A stretch of DNA of 64,000 nucleotides from Thelonectria olida. Its lineage: Eukaryota; Ascomycota; Sordariomycetes; Hypocreales; Nectriaceae. The notes under the pieces were generated by a model, which was not told where the DNA came from, made no database searches, and saw only the letters and a program-made list of their open reading frames with translations. The translations under genes and the position numbers were made by a program. Shown here piece by piece: positions 46,806-57,899 of the stretch (positions are counted from its first letter, which is position 1; each line of letters begins with the position of its first letter). The DNA lies in the NCBI GenBank assembly GCA_020736575.1, contig JAGPYM010000003.1, positions 1,364,001 to 1,428,000 of the forward strand, read 5' to 3'.

Positions 46806-47774
46806 GGTTCCATGTAAACGACCCTGTTCTCTTCCCCCCATCTTCAGAGTAGTACAGCCGCGCCCCCTTTTTTTCTTCTTTACCTCTATCCAGCCCTCCC
46901 CTGTCAACACTGATGCTGTTGTGATCAATATCCATTATACCGATGATTCTGTCTTCCTCCCTCAGAGACTCTGCTGGAGCTACGTACTGGAGAGCTCCGT
47001 GCTGTCCGCCCTCCGTTTTCTAGCAACTACGTAGCAAGCTCCCCATTCCGTCCCATCCTAAAATCCGCAATTTAATCCATCCATCCCCACTCGGGCTGCT
47101 CTTCTCGCCAGCTCTCCCGCTAAGAAGAGACGCCCGCTTCCACACGCCCACGAGAAGGCCTACGCACGCCCCCTCGCCTCACCCTGCCTGACCATTCCTC
47201 TCGCGCTCGCTCTCCCTCGTGGCCTTCGCCCGTCCGTCTCCTCACCTCGATCGATTGATCCTCATGGTGCGACTGCAACTTCCGTCACCCACCTACCGAA
47301 CTCGTCGGCTCTGCTAGGGCTTGCTACTTTCTCACGGCAGAAACCAGCAATAGCAAGCAACAGGTGTAGGCAGCACTGAGATCATCACTTCTCGATCCTG
47401 TCTTTGCTTTTTGCCTCTTCTTCACTACTCTGCTCTGTCTCTCCCTCCCTCTCCCTCCCTCGACTTGTGTGTGTCTCCTCTCGACTGGCACTGCCATCAG
47501 CTTAGCTTCTACCTCTTCCTCTTCGGCTCTTCCAATCTCCCGCTGTATCGAGCCCGATCTATATCACCTTGTTCCTTCGTTTTTTCCCACTTCTCTTCTT
47601 GCTTGTCTCCTCTTATTTACTTTTTTTTTTTTTACGCTTTTCTTTTTTCCTCGCCTTGCGCGAAAACCATTGCTTTTTTCATTTCTTCCCTGGCTCGATC
47701 CCCAGACTCCCCTGCCTCTTCGTCCTCAGGCCCTTGCTTGTCTCGCCCGGGTTAGCAAAAGTCACTTTTTCCCT

Positions 47775-47789
47775 CCCCCCCCCCCGGGG
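47775..47789 (+). repeat. C11-G4 homopolymer junction
   Basis: Eleven C directly followed by four G; a self-complementary junction that could form a small hairpin and is prone to slippage. Confidence 0.85.
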
Positions 47790-48126
47790 CCCAAGAACAT
47801 TCTCAATCCTCACCCTCTCTCTTTTCTCCATCACAACTCCGACTCTTGTCTCATTCCGTCCCTTGGCCAATTCGAATTGTCGACTTGGCCTCGATCCGGT
47901 CGGATCTGACTCGTCCCCGATTCTCTTCTCCACGCCTGAGCCACGCCGTCACCACGCTCGATCCCAACGCTTCCCGTCCATCCTGCCTCTCGACTCGAAG
48001 TTTGCGTCGCCTACCTGCCTACCTACCTGCACCTGCGTTTGCTTCGAACGGCGCATTGGATCGCATTGGATCGCACTTGGCCTCGCGTCACTTATCCTAG
48101 CTCATACGCTCATTCACTCGACGAGC

Positions 48127-48144
48127 TCTCTCTCTCTCTCTCTG
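48127..48144 (+). repeat. CT dinucleotide repeat
   Basis: About nine CT units in the pyrimidine-rich leader upstream of the phosphodiesterase. CT tracts near transcription starts are common in fungal genes. Confidence 0.85.
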
Positions 48145-48460
48145 ACTCTTTCGCTCTCACCCTCCTTCACGAAAGTTACCTCTACGACTTAACTGTGGCA
48201 GCTTGCCGGCATAACGTTTACTGTCTCCGGATCTCAACAGTCTCAACGCTCGATTACTATCGACTGGCGCTGCCGGAACATCCCCGACAAATACAGCTCA
48301 CTCGGCCAAATCACGTCGTGAGACTCCCACGAGGTAAGACCCCAATGGTTCCGTACCTTTGACAGCATTATTTTCGCGCGCACGCGTGCTCGGTCCTTCG
48401 CAAGCTCTAAGACATCCCCAACGTTCTCAAAATGGCAGCTTGTCTTGGAAAAAGCAACAA

Positions 48461-48475
48461 TTTTTTTTTTTTTTT
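48461..48475 (+). repeat. 15-nt poly-T tract
   Basis: T homopolymer about 660 bp upstream of the phosphodiesterase start codon. Confidence 0.9.
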
Positions 48476-48943
48476 ACTTCGATGCCCTGCCGCTTCATGT
48501 CTCACGCACATCTCCCCCCCAGTTATTTTATTCCATTCGCCTTCCACCCGCCTTCCACCCGCCTTCTCTCGTTCCCTACGTAGTTTTCCTTCGTCTCATT
48601 CTCCTCTCCCCATCTCCCGCCCGCGCCTTCCGTATTTCTCGACCCCAGTTTGTTGCTTATCGCCTTTTGCAGCTATTTCTATCGATCTCTCTTTGCTAAT
48701 CTCATCCTTCAATTCTCAGCTTTCGTTCCTTCTTCGTCCACTTACCCGTTGTTCTGTCGATAACCGTCTTGTGACACCCATTTTGGCTCGAGCCTTCAAA
48801 TCCTGTCCGACGATTCCACGAAAACCACCCCCTCGTGCTCCCTGCCGCACTCGAGCATCATTAATACGCCTGCGATCGCTTGGATGTTTATCGAATCCTA
48901 GCTCGCGATTCGGCTGATTGTTGGCACCGTCACTGCACAATTT

Positions 48944-49141
48944 TTGCCACTGGATCATCCGTCTCTCTGCTTGATTGACTCGAGGAATTCGAGTCACCTG
49001 GCCCGAAGCTTTCCTAAAAGACGTCCCCTCCTAGTGTCTCTCGAGACTCTACACGTCTTATTCTCATTGAATCTTGATTCGATTGGTCGATCGCCCAAAG
49101 GGCTACGGTGCTCCAGTCGCGAGACTGGTAGCTCTCCATGA
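48944..49141 (+). other. upstream ORF ending in ATGA over the phosphodiesterase start
   Basis: A 65-codon frame starting at 48944 ends with TGA at 49139-49141, overlapping the ATG at 49138-49140. The peptide has no recognisable family. It matters only if the mRNA leader includes it unspliced, which is likely given its position but not shown. Confidence 0.45.
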
Positions 49142-51980
49142 CGACCATGGACCGCGCCGCCTGTCACGTTATTTATATAAATCGAAATGTGTGTGAAGAG
49201 AGGTCGATACAGAATGGTGGCTCAAGCGAAGTAAAAATTGACACACATGATGTGTTGGTCTCTGAAAAGATTCGGGAAACTATTCAACCGCTGCTTGCTG
49301 CCTTTGGCGATGGTTTGTACTCTTGGCCCTTCGATTTCATCAGTATGCCTAACTCTTCTACTCTAGTCTATGTGTGCGCCACTGGTGCTGCTTGTTTATC
49401 AAAACTTTTCGAGCTTCAGGAGAGATCTATAGTCGATCTAAAGCCAACCATCGTCCTCATCGACACTCCACACGATGAACCAGTCCCCGAAATGCGAGTT
49501 CGACCCACGTCGGCTTCCCCATCGAGCGATTCGGATGAAAGAGGTGTCGACATCCATACCCCAGACGAAGCGCTTTACGGCCTGGATTTGCTACAGAAGA
49601 TCATTACTGAGGCACAACTGCGTGGCATGTCCAAGTTGATTGTCCCGATTCCCATGATCAGCTTCCCAGAAGCTGCCGTCACACCGCAAATGACGGACGG
49701 AGTCGTGGAGGCCTTCACCACGCCCCTGGTTCACCTAGCTCCCAATCGTCAGCTCATTCGAAGGTGTTTGGACCTTGGGGCTGTTGATGTTCTAATCAGC
49801 CCTCTGAGCTCGAAATGCATTACGACTTTGGAGATTTGTGCTTACAAGGCCCATCGAGAAGCTGCGCGGGAACAACAGGCCTTGTTGGAAATCAGACAGG
49901 GAAGGAAGCGATCCTGGGTTGGCATCAACGAGGAGAAGCCATTTGCCTACCTCCGTGAAGCCATGGTTTCAGGCCTTATGAAGGGCATTTGCCGCCTCTC
50001 TTCCAGCGAAGATCAAATTAGCAAGGCTCACATTGCTGTATCCTCTGAGCGACAGACTGCCATTGCAACTGCAGTTGGGGGCTGGCGTTTCTGTGCCCAC
50101 TCCTTCACCGATGATGAGCTTGTGGTTGCCGCTATGGACATGTTCAAGCATGCACTGGCAATGCCTGAACTGGAACAATGGCGGATCCCAACAGGTGAGT
50201 CCTGCTTCTCAACATTCGTTACGGCTGTTTCGTACCCACGCACTAACCACGTTACCAGACCAACTCATTTCCTTCCTTGTTGCATGCCGTGCAGCCTACA
50301 ACAACTTCGTTCCGTATCACAACTTCCGTCATGTGGTGGATGTCTTACAGGCAACATTCAATTTTCTCGTGCACATCGGTGCTCTCCCACCATATCCTGC
50401 GGAGGACGCTCCAGCCTCGGTCCCCGACAAGTCACCCATGGCTGCCTTGGTTACGCCCTTTGAAGCTCTGACCTTGTTGATCACCGCAATCGGTCATGAT
50501 GTTGGGCATCCTGGTGTTAACAATGGTTTCCTTGTCACCCTCAATGCACCTCTTGCGCAGCTCTACAACGATCAGTCGGTTCTGGAGTCATTCCACTGTG
50601 CTGCGTACTCTCAAATCCTGCGCCGACATTGGCCAGCTGCTTTTGAAGACACCAAGATGCGAAAGTTGATGATCAGCTCCATCCTCGCAACCGACATGGG
50701 CATGCACTTTGAATACATGAAAAGATTAGGTGATGTCCAGGAACGACTAGAGGTGAACAACAGCACAGACGGTTGGAACGGTCGACAATTAGAGGAAGGC
50801 AAATCTCTGGCCTGCTCCCTTCTGATCAAATGTGCTGATATCAGCAATGTGGTAAGCCAAACCCAAATTTTCACGCAGGCCTGTGAAATTCGACGCTAAC
50901 AGTCTTCAGGCGAGAAATCATGAGATCGCATTGCAATGGACATACATTCTCTCGGAAGAGTTTTCTCGCCAGGCCTCAATGGAAGACGAGCTAGGAATAC
51001 AATCCTCGCTAATGTCTCCGCCAAAGCAGGACATTACCACCCTGTCTAAGGGTCAGCTGAGCTTTATGAACTTGTTTGCGACGCCACTTTTCCAGGGCGT
51101 TGCCGATATCATGCCGATGATGAGGTATACCGTTGACGAGCTTGATTCCAATAAGAATTGTTTCGAGCAGAAGCTGCAGGAAGAGAAGGCCAAGTTGATG
51201 AAGGATGATCCAGTTCGACGTCGTCTTCTCAAGGAAGGCACCTTCTCGCCCAGAACTATGAGTTTTGCGGTTCCGCAAGAGGATGGAGCAAAGGGCTCCG
51301 TGCAAACCGAATCAGATCGACAGTCTGATACGACTCCGGTAGGCAACGGGCAGCTTCCGATGCCAATTCTCGAAAGCCGAGAACTGTTTTCAGTGGAAAG
51401 TCAACAGGCAGATGGACTTCCCAACTTGGATGCATTCAGGAACTATAAGGAGACGAACGGCTCTGCCTCGACGTTTGATGCTGTCCGAGAGCTGGCCAAC
51501 AGCGATCCTTTCCACACACGCAGTCAGGAGGACGGCTTCTCGGATGGCAAGTCGATGCCTTCTGCGAAACAGCGGTCCAGCGAAACTACTGAGGGAAGCG
51601 TATCGGGAACTTGCTCTGGAGACTGGGCATCGCAAGCAACCAGTGCCACTACCGGTAAGATGCCCATGTCACCAAGCACCCGGGGCACGAGCATTGTGAG
51701 CAAAGACTCGACCGAACACCCCTTGGGCATTCCCACGATCAATGTTTCGACGCCAAGCTTGAAGGAACCACCCGAGGTGACGCAATACGACAGCATCGCC
51801 CCAGACGATGATACGAGGTCAAATGGTAGCACCTACAGCAGCAATGGTGGCAGCATCGGCAAAGCGGAAGGGAAGTCTCTTCGTAAGAAGACGAGTCGCT
51901 TCCGTATGAAGGACTTTCCGTTCTTCAGAAGGCATAAGGGCTCGAGCTCTCCATGCTCGAACAACGATGCTACGAGCTGA
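49138..51980 (+). CDS. high-affinity cAMP phosphodiesterase (class I, PdeH/PDE2 type)
   Basis: Exons 49138-50194, 50259-50851 and 50910-51980 give 906 aa. The catalytic domain (about residues 320-650) has the metal-binding His residues of YHNFRHVVDV (His373, His377), the HD pair in AIGHDVGHPGVNN (His432, Asp433), and Asp546 in IKCADISNV. LFATPLFQGVADIMPMMR holds the Gln that contacts the nucleotide base. Residues 10-270 look like a degenerate response-regulator receiver: PTIVLIDTP in the place of the phospho-acceptor strand and LDLGAVDVLISPL where receivers have the alpha4-beta5 region. The C-terminal 250 residues are Ser/Thr-rich, acidic and disordered, ending in a basic KKTSRFRMKDFPFFRRHKG. 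PdeH-type enzymes lower cAMP and control development and infection structures in fungi; its role here is by homology. Confidence 0.95.
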
Positions 51981-52969
51981 AAGGCTTTGACCACGAAACT
52001 CGTTGGCTCCGGCAGCGATGCCGGGCCAGAACTGGGTATAACTCCCATAAAAGAACGAACTCTAAGGCGGTCCAGTCGAACTCGGCAGGGCCACGGCTAT
52101 TGATTATTTCAGATGCATATGTGTCAGCGTCATGCGAGTCTGACTCTCAGCGTGCAGGTCACAGTTTATGCGATTACAGTATATATATTGTGTACATTAG
52201 GGGAACGGTATGGTTCAACATAGGTCTGAAACAGTTGCAGGAAAGATGGGACAGTGGTGATCCCTGGGAAGGCAGCTGTGGAGAGAGGCCTCTTCATTTT
52301 TGATCCGGGGCATAAGTCTTTTGGGCACGGAGGTCACTCGGGACCGGGACCGGGGACCGTGACAGGCGTTGGCGCAGGATTGGGACGGGATGAATGTCTA
52401 TGTGTCTAAGTCCATGACTACGAGATGGGTTGCGGGGTTAGTGTTGTGTTTGAAGGGATATACGATAGGAGGTCATCTTGAGATGGCTGGGAACTCGGGA
52501 CCTGACGGTTCATTGACAAGTCGAAAAGAGAATATTCAGACATGCATAATGTTGGGTTCGATGTAAAGTTGACTTATTAGGTGATGCAGCGTAATTGGCC
52601 GATGACAGATGAATACGTAGTCAGAAGGCATGACAGCAATCTGCACCTTGATGGACACTTGCACTTGCACTTGCATGCCGCTCTTCTGCGAACGCGCTCC
52701 AAGTCACAGGCTCACTGGGCGTGCTCCATGGTAGAAGCGCCGTTATTGGCCGAGTTGCCCGAGGCGCCTCCATGTCTCTCGACTCTGGGGTTCATGTGGG
52801 ATGTTGGTATTGTTCTATTTTCTCCATCGTCAAGTTCTCCTTTGATCCCGTCTATATAACCATCTATGTTATGCAATTCCCCTCCATTATTATGTCATGA
52901 ACCCGATCTAAATGCAATATGTCGCTATCTTCGTAAGGCCTTTGCTTTGTGACTCGATCTCCCTGGCCA
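51981..52969. other. phosphodiesterase 3' flank to MFS gene
   Basis: No coding frame. It has a GGGACC-type repeat at 52340-52356 and CACTTG repeats near 52656-52676. It contains the 3' ends of the two convergent genes. Confidence 0.6.
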
Positions 52970-54650
52970 TTATGTTTCATGAGCAGTGGACTCAGTGTGA
53001 ACCCCGTATGCCTCTTCCCCTGCTTTGGTGCCTCGTGCCAGCCTCTCACCATACTTCAAAAAGACAAAGGGAATAGCTCCCATGAGCAGCGCAAGGAACC
53101 CCAGCACTGAAGGCGCCCAATGCAGCCCTAGGTTTCGATACATGGGCTCAGCGGCCAGGGGGAGCAGGATGGCGCCGGTGGATCGGGTCCAGCTAGCAGC
53201 CGCGTGCGCCGAGGCGGATGACTGCCGGAAGACGTCGGTCAGGTAGTTGATCATGCCCATGAAGAGCAGCTGCATGCCAGCGGGGAAGAAGATGCCTCCG
53301 ATCATGGGCACAATGGGCGGGACCGAGTCCCAGACTGTCCAGCCGAGCCAGAAGAGGGAAACCACCATGCTAAAGATACAGTGTTAGACTTTTGAACTGC
53401 GTTACTTGGGGGACGAGGCTGGGAAACTTACCATGGGGAGGCAATGCAGGCCAGAGGCAGACGACGATAGATTTCCTTGTTTGCCCACGGCTTTCCGGCA
53501 GCGGCCTGGCGATCGCGGTGCCAGGTAAAGAACAGGAATGCGCCAAAGGCAATCAGAACGCCCACGCACACTAAAAGGAGGCAAACGTTAGAGGTGACGG
53601 GCAAAAAGACGACATAGAATGTGTAGACTCACGAGGAATGTAGGCAAGGGAGGCCATTCCAGGAGACAAGCCGTAAAAGTCCTGAAAGATGATTGGGTAC
53701 GCCTGGAACATGAGATACATGACCGAGTACACCAGGGTCAGGTAGGCAGAGGTGCAGAGCACGATTGGCTCGGTGAACAAGAGGGTCACGGGTCGCAGGA
53801 AGATCCTGCGAAGGTCAAAAGGGCGGAGAGCTTCTTGGTTGTGCAGCGTGCCGCCGTTCTTCTTCATGTTCTTGCGGACCATGGTGTTGTGCAGCACGGG
53901 GGCGTATGTCTCGGGCAGAGTGAGCACAAAGGGCAGCCCGGGGCGGCGATGAGGACGGCGATCCAGAAGGGCCAGCGCCAGCCCATGGGAGACGAGAAGC
54001 CCGAGATGATGGGGCCAATGTAGGGGCCAAAAGTGGTGACGGTCATGTAGAAGGCGATGGCGTTGCCGCGAACCGAGGGGTCGTCGATGATGTCGGCGTA
54101 CAAGCCGCCGATGACGGACGTGGGCGCGGCGGCATTGACGCCGCAGAGGAGCCGGAAGACGAGCAGGGCCGGGTAGGTAGGGGCGGCGGAGCAGGCGAGC
54201 ATGAAGAGGATGTATCCCAGGAAGGTCCCGACGAGGACGGGGCGCCGGCCGATGCACTCGCTCAGGGGGGCGAAGAGTAGAGGGCCGAGGACGTAGCCGA
54301 CCATGTAGAGGGAGTTGAGCAGGACGAGGTGCGAGTGGTTGGAGACGTTGAAGTGCTCGGCGAGGGCGTCGAGGGCGCCCGAGGGCATGGAGGAGCCGAG
54401 GTTGCCATTGAAGGTGCAGGTGAAGCCGGCAATGACGATGTGAATCTTTTTCCACTGTGTTTCGAGATGGTGTTGGGAATTTGCAATATCATGGAGGAGG
54501 GTTGTGACCAACCTTGCAGAAGTTTGTGGGATCGGGGGAGTCGGTGTCTGACCAACTTGAACTGGGGCTTGGAAGGTCGTTGACCACGGTATTTGGACGC
54601 GTTGAAAACTTCTCAACGTCGCGGTCGAGTTGCGGCTCGTGTGCAGCCAT
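52970..54650 (-). pseudogene. MFS (DHA1-type) transporter with a one-base frameshift
   Basis: Inferred exons on the minus strand: 54650-54513, 54454-53633, 53570-53432 and 53369-52970, totalling 1499 nt, one short of 500 codons. The first join uses a weak GTTGGT donor. The N-terminal half has a motif-A-like ECIGRRPVLVGTF loop and GPYIGPIISGFSS typical of DHA1 drug/metabolite transporters, and about twelve membrane segments are expected. At 53940-53943 the minus-strand frame changes by one position: upstream reads FWIAVLIAAPG, and downstream similarity (LPFVLTLPETYAPVL) resumes only in another frame. A missing base in the GGGG run would explain it exactly. Either a real inactivating deletion or an assembly error. 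It is divergent from the Zn2Cys6 regulator, which could control it. Substrate unknown. Confidence 0.8.
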
Positions 54651-55397
54651 GATACCTATTCACCTAGATATACTTGGATATATATGGTGTTGTTGATTCT
54701 TGTAGCAAGGCAAGCATGACAACTATGGACTACCGGCACAAGGCCTTTATATCCTTTATGCATGTCTCTACGACTACTCCACGTGGATATCTATCAAAGC
54801 TAACTGACACAGCTTTTTCTTCCTTTTCTTTTCTTTTCTTTCTTTCTTCCTTTTTGTCATCCAGACTCTTTCGTCTGGGCACTTAGGCACGTCTTCCCGT
54901 TTGTCATAGGCCCAAGCTGTTCTGACTCCCTCTGCAGGTACGTACCGCTAGCAAATCGCCGTGATTGGCTAGTTTCGCCGAAAGGGTTCGTCCGCCCTCC
55001 GTTGACATGTTCGGCTTTTTAAGGCGCCGCGGTCCCCACATGGAATTCTTCAACTTTCCGAGCGCTATCTTCGCTATGCGTTTGAATGCATCCCACATGA
55101 CAGTCAGATCCTTTCTTCTCGATTGATCGATTCGAACATCCATCAGGAGCTGGTGGAGAAGCAGACGTTCGACGAGTGGAGATAACACCTTCTTATTTGT
55201 TCCATTTACCCCCCTCTGCTCTGCATGCTCCGAGGCGACCAAGTCTCTCCGGACCCGAGGTGACGAGGACCGAGTCGCACGCCCTACAGACCCATACGCT
55301 TTCCTTTCTGCTCGGTCTGTTCACTGTTTTCGCGCCCTAATAGGACATCAAGGGCGGGAGAAAAACAATAACGTCTTTTTTGGTCCGATTACACGCC
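54651..55397. promoter_or_regulatory. divergent promoter, MFS transporter / Zn2Cys6 regulator
   Basis: 747 bp between divergent start codons. It holds a T/C tract (about 54810-54860) and a CCGCGG palindrome at 55027-55032, one form of CGG-triplet pair to which Zn2Cys6 proteins can bind. The binding is inferred only. Confidence 0.4.
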
Positions 55398-57856
55398 ATG
55401 CCGCTGGAAGGGCGTCGTCGGTCCCATCTTCCACCGCAACCAGATGCCCGTCCAACATCATCGTCACCAAACGTCAATAGACGCAGATCTAGTACGACTC
55501 TCCCCTTATCAGTCCCTTTCTTTGCTCTTGGGTTCTGAGATTGCTTCAGTTTGCGTGTTGAAAGAGACGTCTCTAATCCATCCACCCCTATTATCACAGA
55601 CGGCAGAGCCTGCATCACCTGTCACCAGCGCAAGGTCCGCTGCGATATCCTCACAAAAGGGTCTCCATGCTCCAACTGTCAGTCTCAGGACAATTCAACC
55701 TGCCGCATTTATGAGAAGAAGAAGGCTCGGGCCGTTCAAGCCCGTCATGCCCCACGGAATGTTCCCATCCAGCCTCGGAACCAACAGCAGCAGGTCGTTA
55801 CGGCGCCGGCAACCCCAGTAGAAGTGAACGCCTCATGGGCCGACACTAATACTTCTCCTCCTCCCCAAGTGGCACGGGATATTCCAGCTACTAGGCAGGA
55901 ACATGGACCACTCCCAGAACGAGAACGAGCGCAGGAGCAAGAACAAGAGCCTTACCCACGCCGGCGCGATGCTGCATCCGAATCCTCCACCTCTCACGAT
56001 GGTGAATGCGTTGACGAACAGGCCTCTCGAAATCTCGCAGAGTTCATCGATGCAGGAGCTATTAAAATCACCGAGATTGGCGCAAACCACCGTCTGTACT
56101 TCATCGGCACTGAATTCTCCAACCTCAACTATCTAGTTCGGCAACGTTCTCGCCATGTCAATCTCGACCAACTGCATTTCGGGAGTCATCATCCTGCTCG
56201 GAAAGTCAGCCGTGTGCCTGCCGAAGCACTCGAGTTGCCGGAAAAGGCTCTGGCAGACGAGCTGATCGGCGCTTACTTTGCTCGTGTCAACCCTGGATGG
56301 CCCATTGTCGATCAGGTGGATTTCATGGAGAGGTACAACTCGACGGACCCCAAACACTTTGTGCCTCTTCCGCTACTCCACGCTGTCCTTCTCGTTGGTG
56401 CCCATGCGTCGGCTTCCCCCCAGAACGACTACAAGGCCCTCAAGTCGCGTTTCTTCCGCCGAGCCAAGCTGCTCATCGACGCTCGGTTCGAAGAAGACCG
56501 GAAATTATACGTCCAAGTCGCTCTTCTCCTGACCTGGAACTGCGACAACCTAGAAGACATTGTCTCCAACTCGTGGTACTGGGTCGGTTTTGCCGCGCGG
56601 ACGGCCTTGGGCTTGGGCATGCACCGGGATGCTTCGCAGTCCAGAATGTCCGCTGTTACTAAGCGGGAATGGATTCGACTGTGGTGGGTGCTTTTCCAGA
56701 TGGATGTCCTGATATCGGTGGCATACGGTCGACCCCAAGCTATGTAAGTAACTGTCTCATGTCTAGCCCTTGTCCGAACAAGTCCTAACTACGAGTTGTA
56801 AGACGCCTTGACGAATCCGACACTCCAACCCTTCAGGAGTGTCACTTTGAAGGAATCCCAGGTGCCAATATTGCTTTTGTCATGGAAAATACTCGCCTGT
56901 GCGTCATCTTCTCCAAGTCAATGAGCCGAGTACTCGCACTGCGGTCAACTCCCGCGGAAAAGGCAGAGGAAAGAAGACATGCCGATGAGGCTCTTGCCCA
57001 GTTCATTACTCAGTTGCCTGAATCCCTTCGTCTACCGCAGCCACAGGCCGACACTTGGCAATTGTTCCTCCATCTAACATACAACAACTTCCTCATTCTT
57101 CTCCATCGACCGCCCGCCCAGCCTCATTCCCGACAGCATCTCCCAGACGCAGCCAGCGATCTGAGCATTTGCGGCGACGCCGTCGTCGTCATTACGTCCA
57201 TGTTCGAGTCTCTTAGGTCGAGATCTGCCATGTGTGAATTGGCCCTACCATCGATGTACACGCTCTTCACAGCCTTGGTGCACGTCAGTAGTGAACTAAC
57301 ATCGGCCAATCCTCTCGTCGCGGCCAAGTCGATGCGTATGCTCGACTCGCTTCTTCTCTCTCTCAAGGAACTCTCCCATTATTGGTTATATGGAAGAAGT
57401 TTGCTTAAGCTGTTTGAGGAACGAACCGTGTGGGAGAATCGACGAGGTCATCAAGGCCGCAGATCACAAGAAGCCACTGCGACCGATAGTGACCACCGCC
57501 AAGTAGATGGAGCTCATGCCGAAGGACCTGAGTTTTCTCTGAGACCGAACCCAATGAACATTTCAAATGGAATCGCCTTCAATCCTGCCGAAAGTCCCAA
57601 TAACCTGACATTCACCCCATCGTCCATCGTCTCTGGGCAAGGATCCATGTATGCAGGTCAAGTTAATACCGGAATGAATATGAACCCCCTTGCTACCGAG
57701 ACAGGCTCCAGAGATATTCTGCAAGGGCAGCCATATACGGAAGGATTCGATAATAATAGTCTAAGCATTCCTGCGGAGAGTTACGATATGATGCCGTTCC
57801 CGTTGGCGTTGGATTTCCTACTAGCTGGCATGGGCAATGAGTATGAGTGTTTGTAA
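55398..57856 (+). CDS. Zn2Cys6 transcription factor with fungal-specific TF domain
   Basis: Exons 55398-55491, 55600-56743 and 56803-57856 give 763 aa. The binuclear zinc cluster is Cys36-X2-Cys39-X6-Cys46-X8-Cys55-X2-Cys58-X7-Cys66, within GRACITCHQRKVRCD. An Arg-rich linker follows (KKKARAVQARH), then a Gln/Glu-rich region (about 85-160). The middle domain (roughly 200-520) carries RLYFIGTEFSNLNYLVRQR, a WPIVDQVDFMERY segment, and YWVGFAARTALGLGMHRDAS, the hallmark of the Fungal_trans domain. The layout resembles the CTF1-beta/Far group that regulates cutinase and fatty acid genes, but I rank that as tentative. The first intron (108 nt) separates the short N-terminal exon from the zinc cluster. 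Divergent from the MFS gene and tail-to-tail with the reductase gene, with 43 bp between stop codons. Confidence 0.9.
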
Positions 57857-57899
57857 ATGGACGGCGAAGACGGCCGGTTTAACTACTTTATTTATTTGC

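Larger units (their letters stand above)
40332..49137. other. 8.8-kb region without a recognisable gene; upstream of the phosphodiesterase
   Basis: No open frame shows family similarity. 41.28-41.35 kb is CA-rich; 44.33-44.53 kb is a G-rich purine stretch; 46.10-46.12 kb has tandem TGACGCA words; 46.785-46.805 kb has three GGTTCAT copies. 46.5-49.1 kb is strongly pyrimidine-rich on the plus strand, with T and C homopolymers and a CT repeat, and is probably the long leader of the phosphodiesterase gene with several short upstream frames. An unrecognised lineage-specific gene or non-coding RNA cannot be excluded. Confidence 0.5.

Noticed and set aside
47569..48192. Plus-strand 207-codon hydrophobic frame that looks like a membrane protein
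   Set aside because: Phe/Leu/Ser richness results from T/C homopolymers; the same region is open in other frames and lies in the phosphodiesterase leader.
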